From Kutzneria chonburiensis (GTDB taxonomy: Bacteria; Actinomycetota; Actinomycetes; Mycobacteriales; Pseudonocardiaceae), in NCBI RefSeq assembly GCF_028622115.1, contig NZ_CP097263.1, positions 5,704,001-5,768,000 of the forward strand: DNA of 64,000 bases, written 5' to 3'. A program made the position numbers and the translations under genes. This document shows, one piece after another, positions 7,287 through 16,262 of this stretch. Positions within the stretch are counted from its first letter, which is position 1, and each line of letters starts with the position of its first letter. The notes under the pieces are model-generated. The model did not search any database and was not told where the DNA came from. It saw nothing but the letters and a program-made list of their open reading frames with translations.

Positions 7287-10200
7287 TCAGTTGCGGGGCT
7301 TCTCCCGCATCTCGTACGTCTCGACCGTGTCGCCGACCCGCAGGTCGCCGTAGTTGCCGAGGGTGAGACCGCACTCGAAGCCCTCGCGGACCTCGGTCAC
7401 GTCGTCCTTGAAGCGACGCAGCGAGGTCAGGGTCAGGCTCTCCTGGATCACGACGTTGTCGCGGATCAGGCGGGCCTTCGAGTTGCGCTTGAGCTCGCCG
7501 GACATCACCAGGCAGCCGGCGATGGTGCCGACCTTGGAGGACTTGAAGACGTCGCGCACCTCGGCCCGGCCGAGCTGCACCTCCTCGTACTCCGGCTTGA
7601 GCATGCCCTTGAGGGCCTGCTCGATCTCGTCGATCGCCTGGTAGATGACCGTGTAGTAGCGAACCTCGACGCCCTCGCGGTTGGCCAGCTCGGTGGCCCG
7701 GCCCTCGGCCCGGACGTTGAAGCCCAGGACGATGGTGTTGTCCGTCGCGGTGGCGAGGTTGATGTCGCTCTCCGTGACCCCACCGACGCCGCGGTGCACC
7801 ACGTGCAGCTCGACGTCCTCGCCGACCTCGATGTTCATCAACGCGGCTTCCAGCGCCTCGACGGTGCCGGAGTTGTCGCCCTTGATGACCAGGTTGAGCT
7901 GGCTGGTCTCCTTCAGCGCGGCGTCCAGGTCCTCCAGGCTGACGCGCTTGCGGCGGGACGCGTTGAGGGCGTTGCGGGTACGGGCCTGGCGGCGCTCGGC
8001 GATCTGCCGGGCCACCCGGTCCTCCTCCACGACCAGGAAGGTGTCGCCGGCCCCGGGAACCGAGGTCAGACCGATCACCTGCACCGGACGCGAGGGCATT
8101 GCCTCGATGACGTCCTCGTTGTGCTCGTCGACCATGCGCCGGACGCGCCCGTAGGCGTCGCCGGCGACGATCGAGTCGCCCACCCGCAGCGTGCCGCGCT
8201 GCACCAGCACCGTGGCCACCGGACCGCGACCGCGGTCAAGGTGCGCCTCGATCGCGACGCCCTGGGCCTCCATGTTCGGGTTGGCCCGCAGGTCGAGCGC
8301 GGCGTCCGCGGTCAGCAGGATCGCCTCCAGGAGCTGGTCGATGTGCAACCCCTGCTTCGCCGAGATGTCGACGAACATGGTGTCGCCGCCGTACTCCTCG
8401 GCGACCAGGTTGTACTCGGTCAGCTGCTGGCGGATCTTCTGCGGGTTCGCGCCTTCCTTGTCGATCTTGTTCACCGCGACCACGATCGGCGCGTTGGCCG
8501 CCTGGGCGTGGTTGATCGCCTCCACCGTCTGCGGCATCACGCCGTCGTCAGCGGCGACGACGATGACCGCGATGTCGGTGGAGTTGGCGCCACGGGCCCG
8601 CATGGCGGTGAACGCCTCGTGACCCGGGGTGTCGATGAAGGTGATGAGGCGCGGCTTGCCCTCCAGCTCGGTCTCGACCTGGTAGGCGCCGATGTGCTGG
8701 GTGATGCCGCCGGCCTCGCCCTCGTGCACGTTGGCCTTGCGGATGGTGTCCAGCAGTCGGGTCTTACCGTGGTCGACGTGACCCATGACGGTCACCACCG
8801 GCGGCCGGATCACGAGGTCGTCCTCGCCACCGGCGTCCTCGCCGTAGGTGATGTCGAAGGTCTCCAGCAGCTCCCGGTCCTCTTCCTCGGGCGAGACCAC
8901 GTTGACCACGTAGTTCATCTCGTTGCCGAGGAGCTCGAGGATCTCGTCGGAGACCGACTGGGTCGCCGTGACCATCTCGCCGATGTGGAACAGCACCTGC
9001 ACCAGCGCCGCCGGGTTCGCGTTGATCTTCTCCGCGAAGTCGGTCAGCGACGCGCCGCGCGGCAGCCGGATGGACTCCCCGTTGCCACGGGGCAGCCGGA
9101 CACCGCCGACGCTGGGCGCCTGCATGTTGTCGAACTCTTGACGCTTCTGGCGCTTGGACTTGCGACCACGACGCGCGGGACCGCCGGGACGGCCGAACGC
9201 ACCCGCGGCGCCGCCACGACCGCCGGGACCACCCGGACGACCGCCGCCGCCACGGAAGCCACCGCCGCCGGCCGGGGCGCCACCGCCACCACCGGGACGG
9301 AAACCGCCGCCGCCACCGCCGCCGCCCCCACCGGGACCGCCACGGAAACCGCCGCCACCGCCGCCGCCCCCACCGGGACCGCCACGGAAACCGCCGCCAC
9401 CGCCGCCGCCCCCACCGGGACCGCCACGGAAACCGCCGCCACCGCCGCCGCCCCCACCGGGACCGCCACGGAAGCCACCGCCACCGCCGCCACCAGGGCC
9501 GCGGCCGCCGCCACCGGGACCGCCACCGGGACGACCGCCACCACCGGCCGGACGGGCCGGTCGGGGCGGCATCATGCCGGGGTTGGGCCGAGGCGGCATG
9601 TTGCCCGGGGTCGGGCGGGGACCACGGTCGCCACCGCGGTCGCCGGCCGGACGGTCGCCGCGCGGGGCGCGGTCGGGCCGGCCGTCACCGGGACGCGGCC
9701 GGTCGCCGCCGCCCTGCGAGGGCGGGCCGGGACGGGGCCCGGCCGGACGCGGCGCCGGCGCGTTGGAGCCGACACCGAACGGGTTGTTGCCGGGCCGCGG
9801 CGCGCGCGGGCCGGGCTTGGGGCCCTGCTGGCGCGGCGGCACCGTGGAGCCGCCGTCCGGCTGCTGCGGCTGCTGCCGCGGGCCGGGACGGGGGCCGGCG
9901 CCGGGGCGCTGACCCTGGCCCTGGGCGGGCCGGGACGGCGCCTGCTGGCCGGCCGACGCGGCGGCCGGAGCCTGCTGCGACGGCTGCTGCGGACGCTGCT
10001 GCTGCGGCGCCGGCGCGGGGGCCGGGCTGGACAGCGTGGGCTGCGTAGGGGCGCCCTTGAATTGACTCTGCGGAGCCTGGGTCTGGGGGGCGGCTGCCGG
10101 GGCCTGCGGGGCAGCCGCGGCCGGAGCCGGGGCGGCCGACGCGGCGGCCGGGGTCTCGGCCGGCTTGGGGCCGGGGCGCGGACCCGGACGCGGGCCGGGC

Positions 10201-10487
10201 ATGGGGGGACGCTGGCCGGAGGCCGGCGTCGTGGGCGTCGCACCGGTCGCGGCCGGGCTGGGCTTGGGCGCCGGCGGACCGGGGCGCGGGCCGGGCTTCG
10301 GCGCGCCGCCCCTGGCCTTGGTGTCGCCCTTCTCGTAGGCGTCCCGCAGCCTGCGGGCGACCGGGGCCTCCACGGTGGAGGACGCGGACTTCACGTACTC
10401 GCCCTGTTCGGCGAGCTTGTTGAGCACTTCCTTGCTCGTGACGCCGAGCTCCTTCGCGAGCTCGTGCACTCGGGCCTTGCCTGCCAC
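7287..10487 (-). CDS. infB: Translation initiation factor IF-2
   Basis: 1066-residue GTPase that positions fMet-tRNA on the 30S subunit and promotes 50S joining. An IF2_N domain (residues 1-55, [19 protein letters not shown]) is followed by about 400 residues rich in Pro, Ala, Gln, Arg and Gly, including a 14-residue tandem repeat. The G domain has G1 GHVDHGKT (about 567), G3 DTPGHEAF (about 617) and G4 NKID (about 671), then the C-terminal beta-barrel, IF-2 and fMet-tRNA-binding domains. Start is GTG 10487, preceded by GAGGAGAG. The length is at the long end for the family because of the low-complexity linker. Its place after nusA-ylxR is the canonical order. Confidence 0.97.
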   Translation of the reverse strand: MAGKARVHELAKELGVTSKEVLNKLAEQGEYVKSASSTVEAPVARRLRDAYEKGDTKARGGAPKPGPRPGPPAPKPSPAATGATPTTPASGQRPPMPGPRPGPRPGPKPAETPAAASAAPAPAAAAPQAPAAAPQTQAPQSQFKGAPTQPTLSSPAPAPAPQQQRPQQPSQQAPAAASAGQQAPSRPAQGQGQRPGAGPRPGPRQQPQQPDGGSTVPPRQQGPKPGPRAPRPGNNPFGVGSNAPAPRPAGPRPGPPSQGGGDRPRPGDGRPDRAPRGDRPAGDRGGDRGPRPTPGNMPPRPNPGMMPPRPARPAGGGGRPGGGPGGGGRGPGGGGGGGFRGGPGGGGGGGGGFRGGPGGGGGGGGGFRGGPGGGGGGGGGFRGGPGGGGGGGGGGFRPGGGGGAPAGGGGFRGGGGRPGGPGGRGGAAGAFGRPGGPARRGRKSKRQKRQEFDNMQAPSVGGVRLPRGNGESIRLPRGASLTDFAEKINANPAALVQVLFHIGEMVTATQSVSDEILELLGNEMNYVVNVVSPEEEDRELLETFDITYGEDAGGEDDLVIRPPVVTVMGHVDHGKTRLLDTIRKANVHEGEAGGITQHIGAYQVETELEGKPRLITFIDTPGHEAFTAMRARGANSTDIAVIVVAADDGVMPQTVEAINHAQAANAPIVVAVNKIDKEGANPQKIRQQLTEYNLVAEEYGGDTMFVDISAKQGLHIDQLLEAILLTADAALDLRANPNMEAQGVAIEAHLDRGRGPVATVLVQRGTLRVGDSIVAGDAYGRVRRMVDEHNEDVIEAMPSRPVQVIGLTSVPGAGDTFLVVEEDRVARQIAERRQARTRNALNASRRKRVSLEDLDAALKETSQLNLVIKGDNSGTVEALEAALMNIEVGEDVELHVVHRGVGGVTESDINLATATDNTIVLGFNVRAEGRATELANREGVEVRYYTVIYQAIDEIEQALKGMLKPEYEEVQLGRAEVRDVFKSSKVGTIAGCLVMSGELKRNSKARLIRDNVVIQESLTLTSLRRFKDDVTEVREGFECGLTLGNYGDLRVGDTVETYEMREKPRN
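9301..9471 (-). repeat. 42-bp tandem repeat inside infB
   Basis: Four consecutive units: 9301-9345 (45 bp, one extra Gly codon), 9346-9387, 9388-9429 and 9430-9471 (42 bp each, essentially identical). Each encodes FRGGP followed by a run of about nine glycines. A further degenerate unit follows at 9472. In-frame unit number changes would alter only linker length. Confidence 0.9.
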
Positions 10488-10601
10488 TGCTCTCCTCGTC
10501 TAGGGAGGCCGGGCGGCAAAGTCCCGCTCGACCTCGTCCTATCGTCGCGCGATCATGTCTTCAGCTTCACGGCTGACTCATGACGGGTCGACCTGCTTCC
10601 T

Positions 10602-10928
10602 CTACTCATCCGCAGCGGGGGCTTCCCGCGGCGGCACATCCCCAGCTGTGACCGACTCGAGATGAGCGGTCAAGACGGCGAGATCGAGCGCACCCTGGAC
10701 CCGGAGGGCCCGTGGGAACGCCCGACGTCGCTCGGCGGCGCGCAGACACGCCGGATCGGGATGCAACCACGCGCCCCGACCAGGCAGCCCGCGTCTCGGG
10801 TCGGGGACGACGATCTCGTCCCTGGCCACCACGCGCAGCAGCTCGGAGTCCGACGCCTTCGCGCGGCATCCCACGCACGTCCGAATGGGACCGGTGGACG
10901 GGGGTGCCGGTTCTGAACGACGAACCAC
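10602..10928 (-). CDS. YlxR family RNA-binding protein
   Basis: 108-residue YlxR/DUF448 protein, a small RNA-binding protein encoded between nusA and infB in most Gram-positive bacteria; in some Firmicutes the homologue (RnpM) modulates RNase P. The family motif RTCVGCR is at residues 16-22, with [19 protein letters not shown] following. GTG 10928 is the most upstream start in the frame and gives a normal family length with a 13-residue N-terminal extension. It lies 22 bases after the nusA stop. Confidence 0.88.
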   Translation of the reverse strand: MVRRSEPAPPSTGPIRTCVGCRAKASDSELLRVVARDEIVVPDPRRGLPGRGAWLHPDPACLRAAERRRAFPRALRVQGALDLAVLTAHLESVTAGDVPPREAPAADE

Positions 10929-10950
10929 CGAAGATTCTATCCCCTCGAAC

Positions 10951-11964
10951 TCACTCTGCCGAACCGGATACCTGACCGGACGGCGCGACCACCTCGGCGT
11001 CGGACTTGATGTCGATGCGCCAGCCGGTCAGCCGGGCCGCCAGCCGGGCGTTCTGGCCCTCCTTGCCGATGGCCAGCGACAGCTGGAAGTCGGGCACCAC
11101 GACACGGGCGGTCTTGGCCCGCTCGTCGAGCACCCGGACGGAGATGACCTTGGCCGGTGACAGGGCATTCCCGACGAACGTGGCCGAGTCCTCGGAGAAG
11201 TCGATGATGTCGATCTTCTCGCCGGCCAGCTCGCTCATCACGTTGCGGACCCGGGCCCCCATCGGGCCGATGCAGGCGCCCTTGGCGTTCACGCCGGCCA
11301 CCGTGGACCGCACCGCGATCTTGGAACGGTGACCTGCCTCACGTGCCACCGCCGGGATCTCGACGGTGCCGTCGGCGATCTCCGGGACCTCCAGCGCGAA
11401 CAGCCGGCGGACCAGGTTGGGGTGGGTGCGGGACAGCGTGATCTGCGGGCCGCGGGAGCCGCGGGACACGCCGACCACGTAGCACTTGATCCGCTCGCCG
11501 TGCTCGTAGCGCTCGCCCGGCACCTGCTCGGCCGGCGGCAGCACGCCCTCGGTGTCACCCACCTGGACGACGACCATGCCGCGCGAGTTGGCCCGGGCGT
11601 CGCGCTGCACGACACCGGCGATGATCTCGCCCTCCTTGGCCGCGAACTCGCCGAAGGTGCGCTCGTGCTCGGCGTCGCGCAGCCGCTGGAGGATGACCTG
11701 GCGGGCGGTGGTGGCGGCGATCCGGCCGAAGCCCTCCGGCGTGTCGTCCCACTCCTCCTCGACCTGGCCGTCCGGACCGATGTCCTGGGCCAGCACCCGG
11801 ACCAGGCCGGTCTTGCGGTCGATGTCCACCCTGGCGTGCGGCCGGTGGCCCTCGGTGTGCTTGTACGCGGTCAGCAGCGCGGTCTCGATGGCCTCGATGA
11901 CGGTCTCGAACGGGATGTCCTTGTCCCGCTCGATCGTCCGGAGGGCGGCGATGTCGACGTTCAT
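10951..11964 (-). CDS. nusA: Transcription termination/antitermination factor NusA
   Basis: 337-residue RNA polymerase-associated factor that modulates pausing, termination and antitermination. Domains in order: N-terminal RNAP-binding domain (1-105), S1 domain (about 108-180, [18 protein letters not shown]), KH1 and KH2 (about 185-335, with [14 protein letters not shown] and [18 protein letters not shown] as GXXG loops). It lacks the C-terminal acidic repeats of E. coli NusA, as expected for actinobacteria. The ATG at 11964 overlaps the rimP stop (ATGA), so translation is coupled. Confidence 0.96.
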   Translation of the reverse strand: MNVDIAALRTIERDKDIPFETVIEAIETALLTAYKHTEGHRPHARVDIDRKTGLVRVLAQDIGPDGQVEEEWDDTPEGFGRIAATTARQVILQRLRDAEHERTFGEFAAKEGEIIAGVVQRDARANSRGMVVVQVGDTEGVLPPAEQVPGERYEHGERIKCYVVGVSRGSRGPQITLSRTHPNLVRRLFALEVPEIADGTVEIPAVAREAGHRSKIAVRSTVAGVNAKGACIGPMGARVRNVMSELAGEKIDIIDFSEDSATFVGNALSPAKVISVRVLDERAKTARVVVPDFQLSLAIGKEGQNARLAARLTGWRIDIKSDAEVVAPSGQVSGSAE

Positions 11965-12482
11965 TCGGAATCCTCCTGACAGCCGCGCTCCAACAGCGCC
12001 AACTCCTCGACCGGCGGCTGCCGGAACTCCACTTCCACCACGGCCCGCTCGACGGCGCCGTGGCCGATCTCCCGCAGCTGGCCGTCGACCAGCAGCTGGA
12101 CCGTCTCGTCGGTGACCCTGCCGACCCGGCCGGCGAACTCGGCCCCGTCGGTCTGGCGCACCTTGACCAGCCGGAACTTCGCCCGCCGCCAGTGGCGCGG
12201 TGCGGTCAGCGGCCGGTCGATGCCGGGCGAGGTCACCTCGAGGGTGTACGGGCCCGCGAGCACGTGGTCGTGCTCGTCGAGCGCGGCCGCGACGACGCGG
12301 CTGGCCTCGGCGATCGCGTCGAGGCCGACGCCCTCCTCGCCGTCGACCACCACCTTGACCAGTCGGCGACGGCCAGCCTGCTGCACGTCGAGCAGCTCGA
12401 GATCGAAGCCGATCGCCGAGACTGCCGCCCGGACGACCGGTTCGAGCTGCGCGGATATCTCCCCGCGCGGCGCGCTGGACAC
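11961..12482 (-). CDS. rimP: Ribosome maturation factor RimP
   Basis: 173-residue RimP needed for 30S subunit maturation. The sequence shows [21 protein letters not shown], then [23 protein letters not shown], the family hallmark (SPG-D-RPL). GTG 12482 is chosen because GGGGAG lies about 7 bases upstream and the protein then begins at the usual position; the frame is open further upstream to 12650 but that part is low quality. It is the first gene of the rimP-nusA-ylxR-infB operon and is divergent from the lipoprotein gene at 12662, so the operon promoter lies in 12483-12661. Confidence 0.93.
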   Translation of the reverse strand: MSSAPRGEISAQLEPVVRAAVSAIGFDLELLDVQQAGRRRLVKVVVDGEEGVGLDAIAEASRVVAAALDEHDHVLAGPYTLEVTSPGIDRPLTAPRHWRRAKFRLVKVRQTDGAEFAGRVGRVTDETVQLLVDGQLREIGHGAVERAVVEVEFRQPPVEELALLERGCQEDSE

Positions 12483-12661
12483 GTTCTCACTCCCCTGGTC
12501 GCTCTTACCGCATTCGGTTGTCACTGCCGCCACGCGGACGTGACGACATCGACCGGCGATGCCGTTCGCCGGTCGTGGTCGCCAAGCGTATCTCGTCGCT
12601 GAGCCGTCCAGACGCACGTGGACCGGAGTGGGTCGGGTGATTGCTGGCAAGATGACTCACC

Positions 12662-13147
12662 GTGACCCCTCAGCTCGACCGCCGGGCCCTGCTGCGCCTC
12701 GGGGCGCTCACGGTGTTGGCCGCGCCGGCCGTCGCCGCGTGCACGCCGACGCCGACCGCACCGCCGCCACCGGACCCGCTGGCCGCGCTGGCCGACGCCG
12801 CCGCCAAGGACGCCGCCACCGCCCGCGCGGCGGCCGCCAAGTTCCCGGCCGTGCAGGCCAAGTTCGAGCTCATCGCCACCAACCGGGACGCCCAGGCGGT
12901 CGCGCTGCGCAAGGAGATCGACCGGGCCACCCCGCCGCCGACGGCCACCACGGCCACCACCCCGTCGAGCCCGCCGCAGGGCACCGGCTACCCCGACCAG
13001 GCCGCCGCCATTGCCGGGCTGGCCGCCTCGCTCGGGGCCGCCCAGGACGCCGCCACCCAGGTCGCGCTGACCGTGCCGACCTACCGTGCCGGGCTCGTCG
13101 GCTCCGTCGTCGCCGGCTGCGCGTGCTTGAAGGAGCTGCTCTCGTGA
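12662..13147 (+). CDS. Small secreted lipoprotein, alanine/proline rich
   Basis: 161-residue predicted lipoprotein. The N-terminus has twin arginines (RRALLRLG, residues 7-14) before a hydrophobic stretch and a lipobox ending at Cys27 (AVAAC), so Tat-dependent export followed by lipidation is possible. The mature part is a Pro/Thr-rich spacer then Ala-rich helices of low complexity. Function unknown. It overlaps the following DUF4439 gene (GTG 13144, TGA 13145-13147). Mycobacteria also have an alanine-rich exported protein gene pair next to rimP, so the pairing is conserved in actinobacteria (from memory). Confidence 0.8.
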   Translation: MTPQLDRRALLRLGALTVLAAPAVAACTPTPTAPPPPDPLAALADAAAKDAATARAAAAKFPAVQAKFELIATNRDAQAVALRKEIDRATPPPTATTATTPSSPPQGTGYPDQAAAIAGLAASLGAAQDAATQVALTVPTYRAGLVGSVVAGCACLKELLS

Positions 13148-13587
13148 CGTCTCCCTCCGACCAGTCCGTCGACGCCTTGCAGCGGGCCCTGGCCTCCGAG
13201 CACGCCGCCATCTGGGCCTACGGCCTGGCCGGCGCCTTCCTGCCGGCGGGCTCCGATCCCGCGCTGGCCAAGGGCTCCGAGGCCCACACCGCCCGCCGCG
13301 ACGCCACCATCACGCTGGTCAAGAAGGCCGGCGCCACGCCAAAGTCGGCCGAGCCCGGCTACACCACGCCCCAGCCGCTGACCAACCAGTCGTCGGCCTT
13401 CGTGCTGTTGGTGGCGGCCGAGGCCGACGCCGCGGCGGCCTGGCGGTCGGTGCTCGAGTACACCTCGGATCAGGCGATCCGGAAGACCGCCCTGGACGCC
13501 CTCACCGACGCCGCCGTACGGGCCATGTCCTGGCGCCAGGCCGGCGGCCAGACCCCGTCCACGCCGGCGCTGCCCGGCCAGCCCTGA
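13144..13587 (+). CDS. DUF4439 ferritin-like domain protein
   Basis: 147-residue all-helical protein of the DUF4439 family, a ferritin-like fold. Visible helices carry ALASEHAAIWAYGLAGAFL, AHTARRDATI and AAEADAAAAWRSVLEYT, with Glu/His positions (EHAA, EAH, EAD) typical of ferritin-like helices, though metal binding is not established for this family. It has no signal peptide, and its GTG start overlaps the stop of the lipoprotein gene, indicating a coupled pair. Confidence 0.82.
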   Translation: MTSPSDQSVDALQRALASEHAAIWAYGLAGAFLPAGSDPALAKGSEAHTARRDATITLVKKAGATPKSAEPGYTTPQPLTNQSSAFVLLVAAEADAAAAWRSVLEYTSDQAIRKTALDALTDAAVRAMSWRQAGGQTPSTPALPGQP

Positions 13588-13715
13588 GCAAGATCAAGGG
13601 ACCGATCCTCGCGTTGAACGTCAGGAAGGACCCCTTCCTGACATCGCCGGCAAGATCAAGGGACCGATACTGGCGTTCAACGTCAGTAAGGGGCCCTTCC
13701 TGACACGAACCGCCG
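13588..13715. repeat. Two-unit tandem repeat with internal hairpins
   Basis: Two direct copies of about 62 bp begin at gcaagatcaagggaccgat near 13588 and 13651. They share about 85-90% identity through gcgtt-aacgtcag and end at cccttcctgac. Each copy ends in a hairpin (cagGAAGG/CCTTCctg at about 13620-13638, and a related cagtaAGGGGCCCTTcctg at about 13683-13702). The element lies between convergent genes (13587 and 13716), so it may serve as a bidirectional terminator. The hairpin core resembles the one at 62774. Confidence 0.8.
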
Positions 13716-14486
13716 CTACTTGCCGGCCAGGCGGAGGGCGTCGGTGCTGATGTCCTTGAGCTTGGCCCTGTCGGGGTGGCCGCCGACCAGGGCGGTCAAC
13801 GCGATGGTGGTGACGTTGGCGTTGGTGGCGGCGGCGTAGCCACCGTCCTGCAACTGGCTGGTGGTCGGCATGTTGGCCGCGGTGACGCCGCCGTCCTTGA
13901 GCAGGTCGTAGACGTTGCCGGTGTTGTCGCTGCTGGTGATCTGTCTGAGCTGCTCGGCGTCCCCGTTGCTGCCCATCTTCACATCGATCAGGGACACCAC
14001 CGCAGTGGTGCCGTCCGGCAGCGTCGAGGAGTACAGCGACCGCACGAGCTGCTGGCAGGGGTGGTCCTTGAGGAACACCTGGGTCTTGTTGAAGGCGTGC
14101 TGGGCGCAGTCGGTGTCGGTGGCGGGACCGGCGACCCGGGTGAAGGTGTACTTGCCGGCGCTGTCGACCTGGCTGGACGCGGCCTCGGCCACGCCGGCCA
14201 CGTGACTCGGCTGCACGGCCCAGAACACCAGCCCGGACAGCACCGCGACACCGACCAGCCCCAAGCCCTGGAGCAGCAGCTTGTTGCGCTTGTCCGGCCC
14301 GGGATCACGGCCGCCGGCGGGCTCGGCGTCGTAGAACTCCGGGGGTAGCTGGAACGGCGAGGTGTCAGCCGGCCCGGCCGTCACGGGGGCGGTCCGCCAG
14401 GTCGCCTGATCTTGGGGGTACGACTCCGACACATCCAGCACCGTAACGGGTGACCGATTCCGACACGATTCGGATGGGTAGATCAC
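13716..14486 (-). CDS. Single-pass membrane protein of unknown function
   Basis: Up to 256 residues: a Pro/Asp-rich cytoplasmic N-terminus of about 70 residues, one membrane segment (LLLQGLGLVGVAVLSGLVFWAV) and an extracellular domain of about 150 residues containing Cys pairs (DTDCAQHAF, HPCQQLV). Similar proteins are common and uncharacterised in Pseudonocardiaceae. The start is uncertain: GTG 14486 lies 6 bases from the upstream aminotransferase stop and would make an operon; GTG 14441 or 14432 are alternatives. I do not assign a function. Confidence 0.75.
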   Translation of the reverse strand: MIYPSESCRNRSPVTVLDVSESYPQDQATWRTAPVTAGPADTSPFQLPPEFYDAEPAGGRDPGPDKRNKLLLQGLGLVGVAVLSGLVFWAVQPSHVAGVAEAASSQVDSAGKYTFTRVAGPATDTDCAQHAFNKTQVFLKDHPCQQLVRSLYSSTLPDGTTAVVSLIDVKMGSNGDAEQLRQITSSDNTGNVYDLLKDGGVTAANMPTTSQLQDGGYAAATNANVTTIALTALVGGHPDRAKLKDISTDALRLAGK

Positions 14487-14492
14487 CTTGCG

Positions 14493-15506
14493 TCACCGAA
14501 TCAGTGCCGCGCTGACCAGGTCGACGTCATCAACGGTGTTACTCAGCGCGAAGGACAGGCGGACGCGGCCGGCTCGGACGGAGTGCCGGATGCCGGCGAG
14601 GCGCGAGGGATCGGCCTCGACGGAGACGATGGCGGAGTCGCCGGGCGGGAGGCCGAGGCGGTCCAGGAGTCGGTTGGCCAGGCCGACGTTGTGCCGGTAG
14701 ACCTCGGCGATGTCCAACGACGCCAGCCACGGCAGGGCGACGGCCGCGCCGACGTGGGCGAACCAGGTGGGCGAGAGGTCGAGGCGGCGGGCGTCGCCGG
14801 CCAGTCGCAGGGGCAGGCCGTAGACGGTCTGCCAGGGGTCCTCACCGGCGTACCAGTTGGCGTGGATGGGCCGGGCCGAGTCGAGCACGTCCGGGTGAAC
14901 GGCCATCCAGGCGGCGCCACGCGGCGTCATCAGCCACTTGTAGCCCGCGCCGACGACGTAGTCGGCCCACGCCAGGTCGACCGGCAGCCAGCCGAGCGCC
15001 TGGGTCACGTCGAGCACGACGGTGACGCCTTCGCGGTTGCGCCGCACGGCGGCCAGGTCGAGCAGCGCGCCGTCGCTGGACTGCACGACGCCGGCCGCCA
15101 GCACGTCGTGATCCGGCATGGCGTCCGGGATCTCGGCCAGTGGAACTTCGGTGATCTTGATCCCACGACGGGCCTGGGCCGCGAACGGGAAGGTGGTGCT
15201 GGTGAACTCCCCGGCCGGCACCAGCACCCGCGACCCGTCCGGCACGGACGCGGCGGCGATGGCCACCAACTGCGAGGCAGTGGCGCCGATGGCCACGTGT
15301 GCGGCGTTCGTGCCGACGAGCGCGGCGAAGCCGGCCCGAGCGTCGGCCACATGGACGTCGAACCCCGGCGGCGCGTCCGCGCCGACCCGCCAGCGCTGCA
15401 CCGCCGCGGCCACGGCATCGGCGACGATCGTCGGCGGGACACCGATCGAGGCGGTGTTGAGATAGCCGGGCGGGATGTCGAAGGTCTGGCCGAAGGCGGT
15501 GCGCAT
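14493..15506 (-). CDS. Class V aminotransferase (cysteine desulfurase-like)
   Basis: 337-residue PLP-dependent enzyme of aminotransferase class V. PLP-binding features are visible: GATASQ in the cofactor pocket, DVTQALGW (Asp binding the pyridine nitrogen) and Lys190 in GAGYKWLMTP, the Schiff-base lysine. There is no obvious catalytic Cys loop like IscS, so it may be an isopenicillin-epimerase-like or selenocysteine-lyase-like member rather than a true desulfurase. It is shorter than most (usual about 370-400). It is divergent from yjbQ across a 172-bp gap with a 16-bp palindrome. Confidence 0.85.
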   Translation of the reverse strand: MRTAFGQTFDIPPGYLNTASIGVPPTIVADAVAAAVQRWRVGADAPPGFDVHVADARAGFAALVGTNAAHVAIGATASQLVAIAAASVPDGSRVLVPAGEFTSTTFPFAAQARRGIKITEVPLAEIPDAMPDHDVLAAGVVQSSDGALLDLAAVRRNREGVTVVLDVTQALGWLPVDLAWADYVVGAGYKWLMTPRGAAWMAVHPDVLDSARPIHANWYAGEDPWQTVYGLPLRLAGDARRLDLSPTWFAHVGAAVALPWLASLDIAEVYRHNVGLANRLLDRLGLPPGDSAIVSVEADPSRLAGIRHSVRAGRVRLSFALSNTVDDVDLVSAALIR

Positions 15507-15568
15507 CCCGCCACGCTATGCCGGCCGCTGCCCCGTGGATGCGAGGTCGCGCCGGTCTCTGGACCGCG

Positions 15569-15609
15569 GCCCCGCGGCGATCGAGTCGGTTCATCGATCG
15601 CCGCGGGGC
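15569..15609. promoter_or_regulatory. Perfect 16-bp inverted repeat in a divergent intergenic region
   Basis: Arms 15569-15584 and 15594-15609 (GCCCCGCGGCGATCGA and its complement) are perfect, with a 9-base spacer. It sits about midway between the start codons of the aminotransferase (15506, minus) and yjbQ (15679, plus), where no terminator is expected, so an operator or 5' UTR structure is more likely. Confidence 0.6.
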
Positions 15610-15678
15610 AAGGGAAGAGACCGGTCACGAGCGACCTCGCCCCGCGCCGCACGCGCGGCGAAAGTACCGTTCACGGAC

Positions 15679-16089
15679 ATGCGCAGTGTGGAAATTCAGA
15701 TCAGGACCGGATCGAGCGAGGTCGTGTACGACCTGACGGCCGACTGTGAGCGATTTTTGGCGCAGGACGGTGCGGTCGACGGGTTGTTGCACGTCTGGGT
15801 GCCGCACGCGACGGCCGGCTTGGCGGTGCTGGAGACCGGCGCCGGCAGTGACGACGACCTGTTGACGGCACTGGAGAAGCTGCTGCCCCGTGACGAGCGG
15901 TGGCGGCATCGTCACGGCACGCCAGGACACGGCCGGGACCACGTTCTACCTGCGTTTCTGCCGCCGTACGCGACGATCCCGGTGCTGGCCGGGCGGCTCG
16001 CGCTCGGCACCTGGCAGTCGATCTGCCTCGTCGACACGAATGTGGACAACCCGGTCCGGTCCGTCCGGTTCTCCATGATCAGGGGTTGA
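15679..16089 (+). CDS. YjbQ family protein (secondary thiamine-phosphate synthase enzyme)
   Basis: 136-residue member of UPF0047/YjbQ. The fold is recognisable from GLLHVWVPHATAGLAVLE, the RHRHGTPGHGRDH stretch with clustered histidines, and LGTWQSICLVDTN near the C-terminus (family consensus LGTWQ-I...D). E. coli YjbQ has weak thiamine-phosphate synthase activity; the true role of the family is unclear. ATG 15679 follows a purine-poor leader. The C-terminus ends at residue RG, normal for the family. Confidence 0.88.
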   Translation: MRSVEIQIRTGSSEVVYDLTADCERFLAQDGAVDGLLHVWVPHATAGLAVLETGAGSDDDLLTALEKLLPRDERWRHRHGTPGHGRDHVLPAFLPPYATIPVLAGRLALGTWQSICLVDTNVDNPVRSVRFSMIRG

Positions 16090-16115
16090 GGCCGAACGTC
16101 TTCTCCCCCATACGA

Positions 16116-16133
16116 GGGTGATACGAATCACCC
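16116..16133. promoter_or_regulatory. Inverted repeat upstream of the LuxR-type regulator
   Basis: GGGTGAT-acga-ATCACCC is a perfect palindrome with 7-bp arms, 26 bases after the yjbQ stop and 130 bases before the regulator start. It is too short for a strong terminator, so an operator for the downstream regulator is plausible. The rest of 16090-16262 shows nothing else clear. Confidence 0.4.
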
Positions 16134-16262
16134 GGCATCGGAATTGTCCGGTGAATTCGCATTGCGGGTTGTCACCGCCTTTCCGTCTCTTGCCCGAAAC
16201 GGCCCAGGACTGGCACCCTTGACGCCGATGTTCAATCCCGTACCCCACCCTTGCGAGGTGCC

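Noticed and set aside
9301-9471. Repeat array as a possible CRISPR
   Set aside because: Units are contiguous without spacers and encode in-frame Gly-rich IF-2 linker.
7794-10583. Very long open frame opposite infB, plus similar long antisense frames at 29836-32769 and 57667-59715
   Set aside because: Third-position GC bias keeps the antisense frame open; composition is His/Gln/Arg or Thr/Ala/Gly-rich with no recognisable domain, while the sense strand encodes clear known proteins.
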